Shown here: positions 12,766 through 24,882 of the stretch, one piece after another
How the letters are laid out: the number at the start of each line of letters is the position of its first letter
How positions within the stretch are numbered: position 1 is the first letter of the stretch
DNA from: Adineta steineri
Lineage: Eukaryota > Rotifera > Eurotatoria > Adinetida > Adinetidae
Reading direction: 5' to 3'
Assembly: GCA_905250115.1 (NCBI GenBank)
Contig: CAJNOI010000292.1
Location: 22,175 to 86,174, forward strand
Length of the DNA: 64,000 nucleotides
Position numbers and translations under genes: made by a program
Notes under the pieces: model-generated
Database searches by the model: none
The model's input: the letters and a program-made list of their open reading frames with translations, nothing else
What the model was told of the DNA's origin: nothing

Positions 12766-13535
12766 CTGTGCTTTTTCTTTTCATCACTTTCTGTTCAAAT
12801 TTTTGTTTTTTCGTCTCTGTGTATGCATGTTTTAGCTTTGCTGTAAAATTGATGTGTGTATGTCTGTGTGTTTGCTATGTACAAAAAGAAAAAGAGAAGA
12901 AAGAAGAAAAGAGACGTTGTCGTGCACACCGCTCCGAGAACGAACAGTTTTGTATGCAATATTTGCATGAATCTAAAACTCTCTCTTTCTTTTTCTTCTT
13001 GTTCAAAAACTTTATTCTCTTGGTCACTCTTTCTCGTATTCATTATTCAGTTTATTTTTCGGTTGTATATTCTTTTTTTTTTTTTCTTTTCTTTTCTTTC
13101 TTTCTTATTAATGATGCGCTTGTGTTTCGTTTTTGTTCTTCTTATTCTTATTATTTCACTTCTTCAATAGGAGAAGTAAGAGAAAACGAATCATACATTC
13201 ATTTAAAAGACGAATAAATATGTGACGACCCACTGTCAGACACATAATACTAATTGAAAACATGATAACATCAAATTATTACTAATTGCAATTGCTTTCT
13301 TAGCGGAGGATTTTTCTGACATAAATAGGCCATATAAACGAAAAACACCCATTGACTTTGACGGCAAAAAAAACAATAGTTTTTCTTACAATGATTTCAT
13401 CAAGGTAGAAGAATAAAAGCAATGCTGACTAGAAAAATGAATATGTATCAAATCGAAATGATTTATTATTTAACTATATATGAATATTTCTTTTTTTAAT
13501 AAAAAAATTTAATTATAAAACAAAAATAAAACATA
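12766..13535. other. 3' flank of brm: pyrimidine-rich non-coding stretch
   Basis: This stretch between the convergent brm and 2H-like genes is dominated by T/C-rich and A/G-rich tracts (for example ~13066-13110). Open frames here are low-complexity Phe/Ser/Lys strings and are not credible genes. It probably holds both 3' UTRs. Confidence 0.5.
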
Positions 13536-14288
13536 CTATGGTGATTGTTCATCAGGAAGAAGAGGTGTAAAACTGACTGCATCATGAGATGCTAATATTT
13601 CAATGGGATCAATTTCAACGTCAAAAGGAAATTGTTGTGCTGATTTTAATGTTGTTTCAATTCGATCAAGAGTTTCTTTATCTGGTATCGGTTTATATTG
13701 ATAAGCGATGGTTATATAAAACGATTTATGCATTTTAGCAATTATATGTGCAAAATGATTCTTCCATCGTTTTTGAGCTTTCTTAAGAACTTTGTCAATA
13801 AATGCACCACTAAAATCGACTGCCACACGTATTTCATTGTCATTAACAATTGATATATCTTTAGCAAGTACTTTTGTAAATGTGTCTCTTGCATCGAGTA
13901 CTTGTTGTTCTCTTACTAAAACTTGAAAATTGTGTGGATCATTACCTGCAGTATATGTTAATTTGGCTAATGTAACATGATAAGCACTTTGTGGAACCAT
14001 TGTAAAGTAGTCTTTTATTTCACTTTGATCGAGAGTATTAAATAATTCAGTAAATTTTTCTTTCAATGGTACAACAACAAACTGAGCAATTTCATAACCA
14101 GGATTTGTAACAAAACTACCATCTTCAGCAACGATTTTTGGTTTTGGTTTAAACGTGAAAATTGACACAATAATGCTTATATATCCGTCAGACTGAGTTG
14201 GACGTGTTGCACTATAAATCACACTACTTATTGTTATAAAACAAAGACAAATGATTGAACGACGTATGATCACTCTTCGTAAATACAT
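13536..14288 (-). CDS. Secreted or membrane-anchored 2H-phosphoesterase-like protein
   Basis: A single-exon 250-aa protein. Residues ~10-27 form a hydrophobic signal peptide or anchor ('SIICLCFITISSVIYS'). The body resembles the two-histidine (2H/LigT-like) fold: an H-x-T motif at residues 104-106 in 'AYHVTLAKL', and about 85 residues later the matching strand 'SFYITIAYQYKP', where the second motif His is replaced by Tyr191. 2H enzymes act on cyclic or 2'-5' phosphodiesters using both histidines, so this copy is either inactive, binds without hydrolysis, or is not a true member. The start codon is the first ATG and places the hydrophobic segment correctly. No partner gene is obvious; it converges on brm. 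Confidence 0.6.
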   Translation of the reverse strand: MYLRRVIIRRSIICLCFITISSVIYSATRPTQSDGYISIIVSIFTFKPKPKIVAEDGSFVTNPGYEIAQFVVVPLKEKFTELFNTLDQSEIKDYFTMVPQSAYHVTLAKLTYTAGNDPHNFQVLVREQQVLDARDTFTKVLAKDISIVNDNEIRVAVDFSGAFIDKVLKKAQKRWKNHFAHIIAKMHKSFYITIAYQYKPIPDKETLDRIETTLKSAQQFPFDVEIDPIEILASHDAVSFTPLLPDEQSP

Positions 14289-15281
14289 ATTTAAATTTTT
14301 GATGAGCTGCTACAATATTTTTTTTTATATCAAAAGCAAGGTGAGGTGCGGACTGCGCTACGCACTATTGATTTTCTCCCTTTTTTGCATATCAGTCACG
14401 ATCGAGCATGATTATGGCCATGGATAGGAGCATGGTTAATTAATATGCTCTCTATTCTCCTTCATTTCTCTGATTTTTTTTTCTCTAGTTGAAAAGAAAT
14501 GATTTCTAAACAATTCAATTAAATAATTTTATTTGGTGCATAAAAACAAAAAAATAAAGTGCGTTCTACTTCATTACAACTGAAAAAAATTGTCCTGAAC
14601 AAAAAAGTCTATACTACAAAAGAGCTTGTTTTTCTCGAAAATAACCTCATTGATCTTTCGAAAATGTTAACAGTGTTCTTGACGTCAGTGCATACCATAC
14701 TCTTAATATTTCATTTTTTACAGTCCATTAATTTTTCATGCTGATAAAAAGAAGCTTGTCTATTAACTTTCGAAGGTTGCTTACGGAAAAGACTCACTTA
14801 GATGTTAATATTCACACATTAATTTATTTTCTATTGTATTGTTCTTCAATACATAAAAAGGATTAAGATACTTCTACATAAATACAAACATTACTATTAT
14901 ATATTAGCAAAAAGTGTCTATCAAATATTTTGCGTCATGAATACAAATATTATATGATTTACATGTTGTTGTTTTTGTGGATTGTCGCAATCCATGTAAA
15001 AATAACATATGTGTCAATGTAACAAATTTAGTAATCGTACATGATGTTGTTCAAAGCTTATCAATACAAAACAGTATTGTGTCTTCGCTTTAATCTTTAA
15101 CATATGAGAACGAATAATGTTAATTGAACAAAACGTGCTTGACATATCGCTTACTTTGAGTGTCGATTGACATGAATAAATTGTCAATCCTCATAAAAGA
15201 ATCAATTCATTCAATACTTTCACTTGCTTGAGGTGAACATCATTTTGTAAAATATTCAAACTGAACAAAAATACGCGAAAG
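14289..15281. other. Intergenic region between divergent genes
   Basis: About 1 kb separating the divergent 2H-like (-) and chitin-binding (+) genes, so it should hold both promoters. It is AT-rich; I see no clear gene, repeat or core promoter motif. Confidence 0.4.
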
Positions 15282-17628
15282 ATGGTTATTAGATATTCTA
15301 TTCTATTTAGTAAGTTTTACTTTTTACTAATCATATTATAATGAATTATCATCTAGTTACACTTGTTCTATACACTATCGGTGGAAGTTTAGCAACATTT
15401 ACCAATAAAATGAATAGTACTACTATTTCATCAACAGTCAAAAATACAACAACAACAATGACAAAAATAAAAAAACTTGCTAAATGTAAATTAATCAATT
15501 TATTAAAATATTTGATTTTTACTTTTATGTAATAGATACAAATGAAAATAAACTATCGGGAACTCAATACATGTCTGAAGTTGGTTCACGTTGTACTGGT
15601 ATAGAATAAATCTTCTAGGAAATTTTAAGTTTATTATTTTTTTGTTATAAATATAGATGATGGTTTTTTTGCTGATCGAGATGATTGCCGTAAATTTCAT
15701 GTATGCTATGGTGGTACACAATCAGTTCGTTGGTGTAAAAATGGAATGCTTTGGGATGAAACTAAAATTGGTTGTAGTTTACAAAGTTCAACATCATGTA
15801 TTGGTGGTAGAAAAAAATGGGGTCAAGAGGAAGGTAAGATTTTATCTAGTGATTTATGATAAATATCAATGAAAAATATAGATACAACAACAACAACTAC
15901 AACAGCATCAACAATGATAGGAACAGATTCTAAATTGGGTAAAGGTAATTATACATGTCGATCTGGTGCAACTGGTTTCTTTGCTGATCCAAGTTCATGT
16001 TCGATATATCATTGGTGTGTTATTGGAGTTCTTCAATCAACACATCGTTGTAATGCTGGATTACATTTTTCAGCTAGTGCAAACGGATGTTTATGGCCAA
16101 AAGATGCTGAATGTTAGAGCATAAAAATATATTTATTATAATTTATCTATTTTTTGTGATTTTACTTAAGGTGAAGGACAAATAGCGCCACCATATTCAC
16201 CAATTGAATGTGCCACAGGTAGTTCAGGTTATTTTCCTGATCCATATGATTGTTCTGTATTTCATTATTGTGATGGTAATAACAAAAAAATAAAATTATT
16301 TGAAAATGTTCAGTTAATAATTTTAGGAGCGAAAAGTCAAAGTGATTCTTTACTTTGTTCATCTGGTCTGATATGGAGTTCACGTAAGAATTTTTATTTC
16401 ACATATATGTATTTACATATAAAATATTCATTAAAGGTATGGAAAGTTGTGCTTGGCCTCATGAAGTGACAGAATGTAAGAATATTTTGTTTTTCTTTAT
16501 CGTTATTAATTGATTTAATTAGGTCAAAATTCATGTCCAGCAAATTATTCAAGTCAAATGCGTTTTGCTGATCCAGTTATATGTTCTCAATATGTTCAAT
16601 GTGTTGATGGTCATTTAGAACAACGAACATGTCCCAATAATTTATTATTTGATCGTATTACAAAAACATGTAAACCATATGAACAAGCTGAATGTCATGG
16701 TGCTAAACCTGATTCTTCAACAGGAACAACAACAACCACAATTTCACCATGTAAGTTTATACTCATATGAATAAATACTACATTACATTTGCTGTTGATT
16801 TTCTAAAATGATGAGTAGAATCTTAGTATTGAGTATCATAATTAATTAATCATGATACTTTAAATTACAGTATAAACAAATAATTGTAGATTCAACGCCT
16901 GATATCATGTCAAATAATGGTGGAGTAATTAAAAAACAACGTTCGACTCGATTTAGTTGTATTTGTATGTAGAAAAACATTGTCTTTTCTTCTTTTGACA
17001 TATATAAATCGAATTTTCTTAATATAGCTGATGGCTATTATGGTGACGCACAAGATTGTCGTATTTATCATGTATGTATTGATGGACGTGATTATCGATC
17101 AATGTGTGCACCAGGTCTAGCATGGGAATCTTTATTACGTTTATGTATGCCAGCTCATTTAACTGGTTGTCAAAGTTCAAAATCTTTTGAACCACCATCA
17201 GGTATTCAAAATTCTTCATAAAAAAACAAAATTTCCTTTTTAACCATCTATATTATTACCATAAAGGATCATCGAAGAAAAAATGGTTTCCATTTACACG
17301 TTCAGTTCTAAAAACGACAACAACTACAACAACAACATCAACACAGGCTGTACCATTTGGATTACCATCTATTTTTACTTGTGCTGGTCGTTCTAATGGT
17401 TATTATGCAGATCCTGTACATTGCCATAAATTTCATTATTGTGCTACAGGTAAAAAAATCAATTGTTATTTTTTCTAAAGAAAAATTATATCGATAATTT
17501 TCTTTATAGGCTGGCATAGTGTAATGGAATGCGACAATGGTTTAGCATATTCAGCGCAAGATAATGATTGTGTTCCTGCCGAACTGGCCGATTGTGGAAA
17601 TAATCGATTAATGAGAAAGAAATATTAA
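15282..17628 (+). CDS. Secreted protein with six peritrophin-A (CBM14) chitin-binding domains
   Basis: There are 13 inferred exons: 15282-15309, 15357-15485, 15536-15598, 15657-15833, 15882-16112, 16171-16275, 16327-16383, 16437-16475, 16523-16750, 16890-16964, 17028-17201, 17267-17449, 17510-17628, giving about 535 aa. Almost all junctions fall after codon position 1, typical of module shuffling. The start at 15282 was chosen because splicing of exon 1 creates a clean signal peptide ('MVIRYSILFITLVLYTIGGS'). Six domains follow with the CBM14 pattern of six cysteines and aromatic residues ('GFFADRDDCRKFHVC', 'GFFADPSSCSIYHWC', 'GYFPDPYDCSVFHYC', 'MRFADPVICSQYVQC', 'GYYGDAQDCRIYHVC', 'GYYADPVHCHKFHYC'), separated by Thr-rich mucin-like linkers. 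Such proteins coat chitin in cuticle, gut lining or trophi. The chitin target is inferred from the family. Confidence 0.9.
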
Positions 17629-18952
17629 TAATAACAATAATAAAACATAAACTTTTGACATATTATATCTTCTCATATAAACTTCTTCTTTTATCTTTTT
17701 CTGTTGTTTAAATATAATTATAAATGTTTCATTCATTTTGTTCGCAAGTTAAACATTTAGTCAATAAAACAAAGACAATTTAACATATAATAAGTTTTGT
17801 CAGTTCTATTAAAAGAGAATCTTTGATCCATACTACTCTAATATTTATAATAAATAAGAAATCATTCAACCAAATAAATTTCTGATCTCTTAATAGAATA
17901 ATATCCTATAAGAATTATCGTGTTAAAAATAAGAGTAACGCAAATCTATCATGTGACGAGGAATATCGACACGCAAAATGGACATGATTTTTATTGATGA
18001 GTCTAAAAAATTAGTAATAACGCAAAAAAGTAATATGGGTGTGTCGCTGACTAATTCAGTACGAAAAGGTGAGGCAAAGTACAACAAACTTATTTCGAAA
18101 GTACGTACATTGAGTCAACGGATAAAGATAAAAATAGATATACAGGAGGCAATTCTTTTAGTTTAATTCTTCACAAACAGAGCAAGGCAAGAGTGCATGT
18201 CAGTTTCAGACATAAACAAATAATACAGCTACTATTTAATTCAAAGATGAATAAAAATTACAATCGAGAAATCTTTAAATTAAATGCATATTTACACATT
18301 TGTCTCATTGTTAACTCTACTACTATGAGAATTTACTCTTGTTTGTCGACGATAGTATACTATATTTTTCCTTTCTTCTCGCTAGAAAAAAATCCATAAT
18401 TATACTCTCCATATTTCTCTTCCATTGCAGTCAACCAGCAGCCAGAAAAAAAGAAAAGAAAGCTTGCAAAGCGCTAGGGTGAAGGAGGAAAAAGGGAGAA
18501 AAATACTATTCGTTGGTTAGAATGAAAAAGAACGAGAAAATGCTTGCTGTGTATAAAAATGAGAAAGAAAAGCATTGACGACTACTACTCAGCACAGACA
18601 CACACGCTCGAAACACAATTACTATACACCCTACACGACAGCGACGATCGTACAACTAGAAAGGAATAAAAATAAAATAAAATACAAGTTTACTTAATAA
18701 AACTATCTTTCGTTTGTTCATTTTTTTTTCTTCTTCGTTCTGTACAAAAAACAAATATCTACAAATTTTACGCTCTACAATCGATCGCACGTTTATTTAC
18801 AATTTTGAATATTATTTGTTTAAACAAAAATCCGTCTAATCGTTCTATCGCGCAAAATTTTGGATTTTACATCGTCTTTTCTGTTACTTATTTATATCGA
18901 AATTATTGGTAATGCTTTAAAATCCTGATAATTATACAAAATTATTCGATTA
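17629..18952. other. Intergenic region and 5' leader of hexokinase
   Basis: 1.3 kb between the chitin-binding and hexokinase genes. Short open frames at ~17978-18166 and ~18193-18399 have no recognisable content. The second half (18550 onward) probably is the hexokinase promoter and 5' UTR. Confidence 0.45.
18552..18558 (+). promoter_or_regulatory. Candidate TATA box for hexokinase
   Basis: TATAAAA stands about 400 bp before the hexokinase ATG, with 'ctcagcacag' about 30 bp downstream as a possible initiator. In an AT-rich genome such a string can arise by chance. Confidence 0.3.
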
Positions 18953-21900
18953 ATGTCTTCTCTTGCTACAATAATTAAAGACGATTCACTGACGTCTACA
19001 TTGCGCATTGGTTTTTACAGCCTTGCTGCCTGTTCTGTCGTTGGTTTAGCAGCCTATGTAGGCTACAAAGCAGCAGGACCTAATAAAACAGCACATGCTC
19101 TTCAAAATCGCCATCCGGAATCAAATGAGCAGGTAAAATAACTCAACGAACGAATTTACGTTTTCATACTTTGAAAATGTCTATTTTTATTATGATGACG
19201 TCATAGAAAACGATTGTGTTTGAATATCCTATATTGTTCTTTGCTTCGCTTACATGAGAAAAAAACTACATGATGCAATAAAACGTCACTTTGACTAAGA
19301 GGTATAGACGTCTACAGAAAAAATCGTATGTTTCTAATGCAATGCGTTCTATGACACACCCCCGTTCAGAACGACAAAATCGGGCTTGAAACATATTCAT
19401 AAAGAAACTAATGAGAAACAAGGAAGAAAAAGAATCAGTTGAATGTACCCGAGAAGATGTAAAGAAATATTACCACTTTCTCTCGGAATATATTTGTTTA
19501 CTTCAGCAATGGTTTCGCCTTGAAGAATAACGTACAAGTCCACCATGAGTTGCTTTTTTTTCTATAAAAGAAACAAGAAATTTTCATTGAATATTGATAA
19601 TAAGTAATAATGATTGAGATCAAATTTCTATGAAATACGAGTAAAAATAAAGATGAAAATTTTCAAAAACTAATTGTAACGAATCATTTGATAATCATAC
19701 ATATATAAAAATTTAGTACATATTGTTGCACCTAATGAACTCATATATATTAATAAATGATTGCAAATAGTTTTATAGCTTATATGAAAATATCATTATT
19801 ATAGAACGTGAAAGATTGGACATGACTTTGAAGAAACGTGAGAATTTATCAGGAACACACTTTGCACTAATCAACCTAGACTATGTTTATCAATGTTTCA
19901 CATTGCGATATTGTTCTTTTACCCTTATTATTATTGATTATCACAGACTATAATAATAGTACTAGTAGTCTGATTCTAAAGATGTCGCTAAGTTGAAGTC
20001 TGTTCCGATATATCTATTGTTCTTTTTAATAGATTGAAAAAGTTCTTGAATCATTGCGTCTTGACGATGAGAAGCTTCGTCACATAATGCAATTACTTGA
20101 ACAAGAAATGGATGCTGGTCTTTCTCCTGCTACACATAAAAATGCTGATGTTAAAATGTTTCCTACATATGTTAGAAATATTGCTGACGGATCTGAAACC
20201 GGTCAAGTTCTTGCATTAGATTTAGGTGGAACAAATTTTCGTGTTTTACTTGTTACTTTATTACCACAATCAAGAGTTGATTTAAAATCAAAAATATTCG
20301 TTATACCACAATCAATTATGCTTGGTGAAGGTGTTAATGTATGTATCATAAACTTAAAGCAAAAGACAAACATTATTAAAAGGAATACCTTTTTTTAGCT
20401 TTTTCGTCATCTTGCGGATTGTCTTTTGGATTTTATGAAAAAAGAAAATATTCTTAAAACAAATATTCGTTATCCATTAGGTAAACATTTCTTTTTTCAG
20501 AACGGTATTGAAATCTTATTGCAATATATTTCTAGGTTTTACATTTTCATTTCCATGTAAACAAGAAGGCCTTGCATCAGCGCGATTAACATCTTGGACA
20601 AAAGGTTTTACATGTGCAGGTGTTGTTAATGAAGATGTTGTTAAACTACTTCAAACAGCAATTGATGAAAAAGTATTTCATTAAGAAAAACTATAATTAT
20701 TTTAATTCATTTCATTTAGGGTATTAATGTACAATGTGTTGCACTTGTCAATGATACAGTTGGCACATTAATGGCATGTGCATATAAAGATCCAAATACA
20801 GCAATTGGTCTTATATTAGGTACAGGTACAAATGCATGTTATATGGAAAAAATAGGTCGAGTTGGTACATGGGATGGTGATTATAATGAACCAAAACAAG
20901 TTATTATTAATATGGAATGGGGAGCATTTGGTAATAATAATCGTTTAAATCATATACGTACAAAATATGATGAAGAAGTTGATCTCTCATCAGTTAATCC
21001 TGGCAAACAAATGTATATAAATAAGAATAACATTTTTTTTTATATTTAATATATCCCTATTTTTTAGTTTTGAAAAAATGATTAGCGGAATGTATATGGG
21101 CGAAATTGTTCGTTTGATTATACTTGATTTAATGCAACAAGATCTGTTATTTATTGGTCAACGTGATGGTTACGGAGATTATAGTACACCATTATTTACT
21201 CGCGGTGGTTTTTATACAAAATTTGTTAGTACTGTGGAGACAGATGAAGGTATTGCATTTGCAAATACAAGACGTGTCCTAGAAGATATCGGTATTAGAA
21301 ACCCAACATTTGATGATTGTGCTATTGTACAACATATTTGCAAGAATGTTTCGAAACGTGCTGCAAGATTAGCTGGCGCAAGTAAATATCTATTGAAATA
21401 TAAAAATTAGTGATTCTATTAAATATTCATTAAAAATTTAGGCCTTGCTGTAATAGTCAATCGTATAAATAAACCTAATATAACTGTTGGTGTTGATGGT
21501 TCACTCTATCGTTACCACCCAAGGTTCAAGAGAAATATGGAAAAATGTATGAAAACTGTTGTCAATAAAAATATCAAAGTACGTAAGATAACTCTATTTT
21601 CTTAAGAAAAATAAAAAAAGATAGATTAAGTAAAGACTGTGATATTGACTAATTAAAAAGAAAAAAAACTGAATTTCAGTACCTACTACAGTTATCAAAC
21701 TATGATTTTGGTGTTGGTACAGTAGTAACTGTGGTAGCAGAATGTTTTACTGCTACAAGGAAAATGAAATCTAACTACAAACTTACAGAACTGTAAGGTA
21801 TAATAAACAACAACAAGCATATATTGAGGAAAAAGCTGGTATGTGGTTATATACTCATGATACTAAAGCTTTTTTTCATTTTTGTTTTACATCATATTGA

Positions 21901-22184
21901 TATTATTCTATTCTGCATGAATTTTCTATGAAATTTAATTTTAATATTTTTTTGTTTAGTTCAAATTAACGTTATCTGATGATGGTAGTGGTAAAGGAGC
22001 GGCATTGATTGCAATCGTTGCTGATCGTTTTCAAAAACAGCAATTAAGATCAAGTTTTGATGAAAATGAAGATGAAGAAATTCGCGAACAATTTCAAAAA
22101 ACTGCAGAAGATCCAACTATACCCATCCCTCAAGCCACGACTAGCACATTACTTAGAACGCTACCTTCAACTTGCTGTTTTTGA
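18953..22184 (+). CDS. HK: Hexokinase with N-terminal membrane segment
   Basis: Phosphorylates glucose with ATP, the first step of glycolysis. There are 8 inferred exons: 18953-19132, 20033-20338, 20399-20480, 20536-20672, 20720-21012, 21068-21381, 21442-21578, 21960-22184, giving about 557 aa, one hexokinase unit plus extensions. Signatures: phosphate-binding '[10 protein letters not shown]', the sugar site and catalytic Asp in '[11 protein letters not shown]', '[11 protein letters not shown]', 'NMEWGAFG', '[18 protein letters not shown]', adenosine site '[12 protein letters not shown]', and '[13 protein letters not shown]' from the last exon. Exon 1 encodes an unusual ~60-residue extension with a hydrophobic segment at about residues 20-45 ('[20 protein letters not shown]'), suggesting anchoring to a membrane such as the outer mitochondrial one (inference). 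A ~45-residue acidic, then Thr/Pro-rich tail follows the core. The first intron is 900 nt, long for this genome. Confidence 0.95.
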
Positions 22185-24882
22185 GAGGCTAAAATTTCGA
22201 CTCAAGAAGTTTTCAATTCAGATTGAAATTATTCTCAGTATTCATCATAAGAAAATAATTTAGTTTTTATGAATAGTTAACGGATTTTTAGAAAAATAAC
22301 GTTTCGTAACACCTCGTCAATTAGGACTCTCGACAAAACAATTATTCAAAATTTTCGTCACGTATGTCGGAATGGGTGTGGATGTGGGTGTGGGTATTTA
22401 TTCTGAATCGGTCCGCCAGAGGTATCTTACTTTTTTTGTTACGATTTTCTGTACAACAGTATTTCCGAACACCGGGTCATGCTGTCAGATGTCCGTAAAA
22501 GATGGTACGAAACGTCATACATCCCGCATTTTATATTATAGAGTATAATGGTGTAGCACTGAAAAAAATATTTGACTGTTCAATGTAGAGCGTTGTATGT
22601 GCAAGCCTCATGAGAAAAGTTAAACGCGCTTAAGCTTACTTATAATAGCTTGAGTTTTTATTTTATAAGCGCTTAAATATGCTTACAAAGTTAAAAACGG
22701 ATTTCTTAGTAATTATATTTCTAAGATTTGAGTTGGTTTAAATGATTTATGCTGCTTTAACCTGTAAGCGCTTATCAATATTCTATATATATATATGTCT
22801 AAGCATGTGAGAATAGGTCAGCAATAGCTTGCAGTAAGAATATTTCTAGATCAACTGAGATGAATTACAGACAGACTCATACAGCGGGAGAGTATTGCTT
22901 CATACTTGAGTTACAATCCTCTCGAGTAGTATTGCGTTGAACTACACTTTCAAATGATATTAATTGCTATTGCACAGTATGTTGTTCTGTCCAATATTAA
23001 GAATGGTGCCAACTAATTATATAACTAGGACGTTTTTTGAATGATTGATGAGAAGATTTTGAAAATGGATGGAAAATTTCTTGAATCGAAACTGTTGCAG
23101 TTCTTTTTTTTTACCTAATCAGTCTATCCCGATTTTGTTTTTATTTTGTATTTAACAAATCTAGAACGTCATACGTTGATATGCAAACAATTTCTTTTTG
23201 TGTTTTGTATTTGTCATATTATAATTATGTGGATGTTTACTTTTTTTGTAATGTATCTGTGCTTTAAGAGTGGTTTCAAAAACACACAATATATGTCCTT
23301 TAATTATTAATATTCCCGCCCACAATCATGTTGATGATTTGGAAAATATTCCTTTCTTTTTCTCAAATATTAATCCTTATTGTTTTCAGTTTTTTTTCTT
23401 CATCTTATATTGAATAATATATTTTTTGTTCAGATTTCAATTTCTGGTTATAGTTACAATATATATTTAGGTCAATTTTTTCCTTACATTGTAAATAATT
23501 TGTTATGATGCTTTCAAAAGAAAAACGAAACTTATTTCTGATTGAAAACATAAGATCAATTATATTTGTATCAGAATTGATTAATAGTATTTAATGTACA
23601 AAAAATCAGGACTTTATTTCTAATGAATAAAACATTATCATCTTACAAAATCAACGAAACAATACTTACAAAAATGATCTAACCAATATGTAATAGATTC
23701 TATTGATTTTATTTTATTTTTCTTATATAACAACAAAAAAACGAAATTTCATGATATTCTTAAGTCCTTGTTAAATTCTAGGTTGTATGATAAGCTACAA
23801 AAATAACCTTCCAACATTATTATTACTTTGTCAAGGATAAGTTATTCTCTAAATATAGAAATAGATAATACTGCATACACAGACAGTTATGTATCTAACA
23901 ACTATATGTGACAATTCTGCTATGACAGAATAGACAGAATAATAACAAACAAACTATTAAATATCCTACCAAATAAAGCAAGTATAATATATATTATTCA
24001 TTATAAGCAAATAAATGGATCAGATTTACAGTTGTCATCACAGATCACCGTAATATAATTGACTCATCATCAATAGAAAATATCTGTCTGTACGTTTTTT
24101 TTTTAATATTCTCTTCTTCTTCTTCTTCTTTTTTTTCACTTTTCTGTCAAGATGGCGGCGATCATCGTGGGGCGTTTTTTTTTCTCCTCTTGTCGCTATT
24201 TGTGTGATGTGGCGTCTTTCAATAGATTTCTTTTTTTCTTTTCTCTTTGCTTTGCCTTTCTCTATTCTGACAAAGCGACAACCTACGCCTTACACAACTA
24301 TATTGGGACACTTTTTTTCTTATTGAGAGAAGCAAAGCGTAATTAAACAGAAAGGAGAAAAGAAAAATGACGACTATTCTCTATATTTCTCTCATTTTTA
24401 CAAGCCATGGTAAGTCAGAGCGAATAACAAATTGTGTTGGATGTCGTCAACATATATATACACCGTTATAGAAAAGAAAAAGAGAACAGACATATGCAAT
24501 CCTACTAAAAGAATAAAAAAAAAACGAGAGAGAGAAAGAGGGAGAAAAAAAGAAAAATAGAAACCTTTACGAGTAAGCGCGTGCGTGTTCACTGCTGATC
24601 GTCATTATACATGAGAATGTATGTACAAAAAAAAAAAGATGAGAAGAAAAAAAGTGAGTGAAGGACAATGACGACTTACGTCAATACAATTTATCTCTTC
24701 ACTACTGACTGTCAGTATTAATGACGTTCGATTCGATCATTAATTTTAATACTCATGTCCGATTTCTTCTAGATATGATTTATTTTCATAATCAATAAAT
24801 TAAGCCTTTCTTTTTTGTTTCGTATATTATTTATTTTAATTATGAAAAGAAAGAAAAAAAAAGAATTGATTATTATTTTTAG
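22185..24882. other. Intergenic region upstream of the RBR ligase
   Basis: 2.7 kb without a supportable gene. It holds a GT-rich patch at ~22373-22400 ('gggtgtggatgtgggtgtgg'), repeats of AAGCGCTT-type 8-mers between 22625 and 22780, and a purine-rich stretch at 24480-24570. A short frame at 24152-24346 starts in a 'aagatggcggcgatc' context but gives an unconvincing Phe/Ser-rich peptide. Confidence 0.45.

Noticed and set aside
12768-13217. Overlapping frames on both strands downstream of brm
   Set aside because: Phe/Ser/Lys low-complexity strings from pyrimidine tracts; no domain and no splice logic.
22625-22780. Repeated AAGCGCTT octamers as a regulatory array
   Set aside because: Only a few irregular copies, no spacing pattern and no nearby start site to support a function.
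24152-24346. Small plus-strand frame starting in 'aagatggcggcgatc'
   Set aside because: Good start context but the peptide is a short Phe/Ser-rich string without domain or splice continuation.
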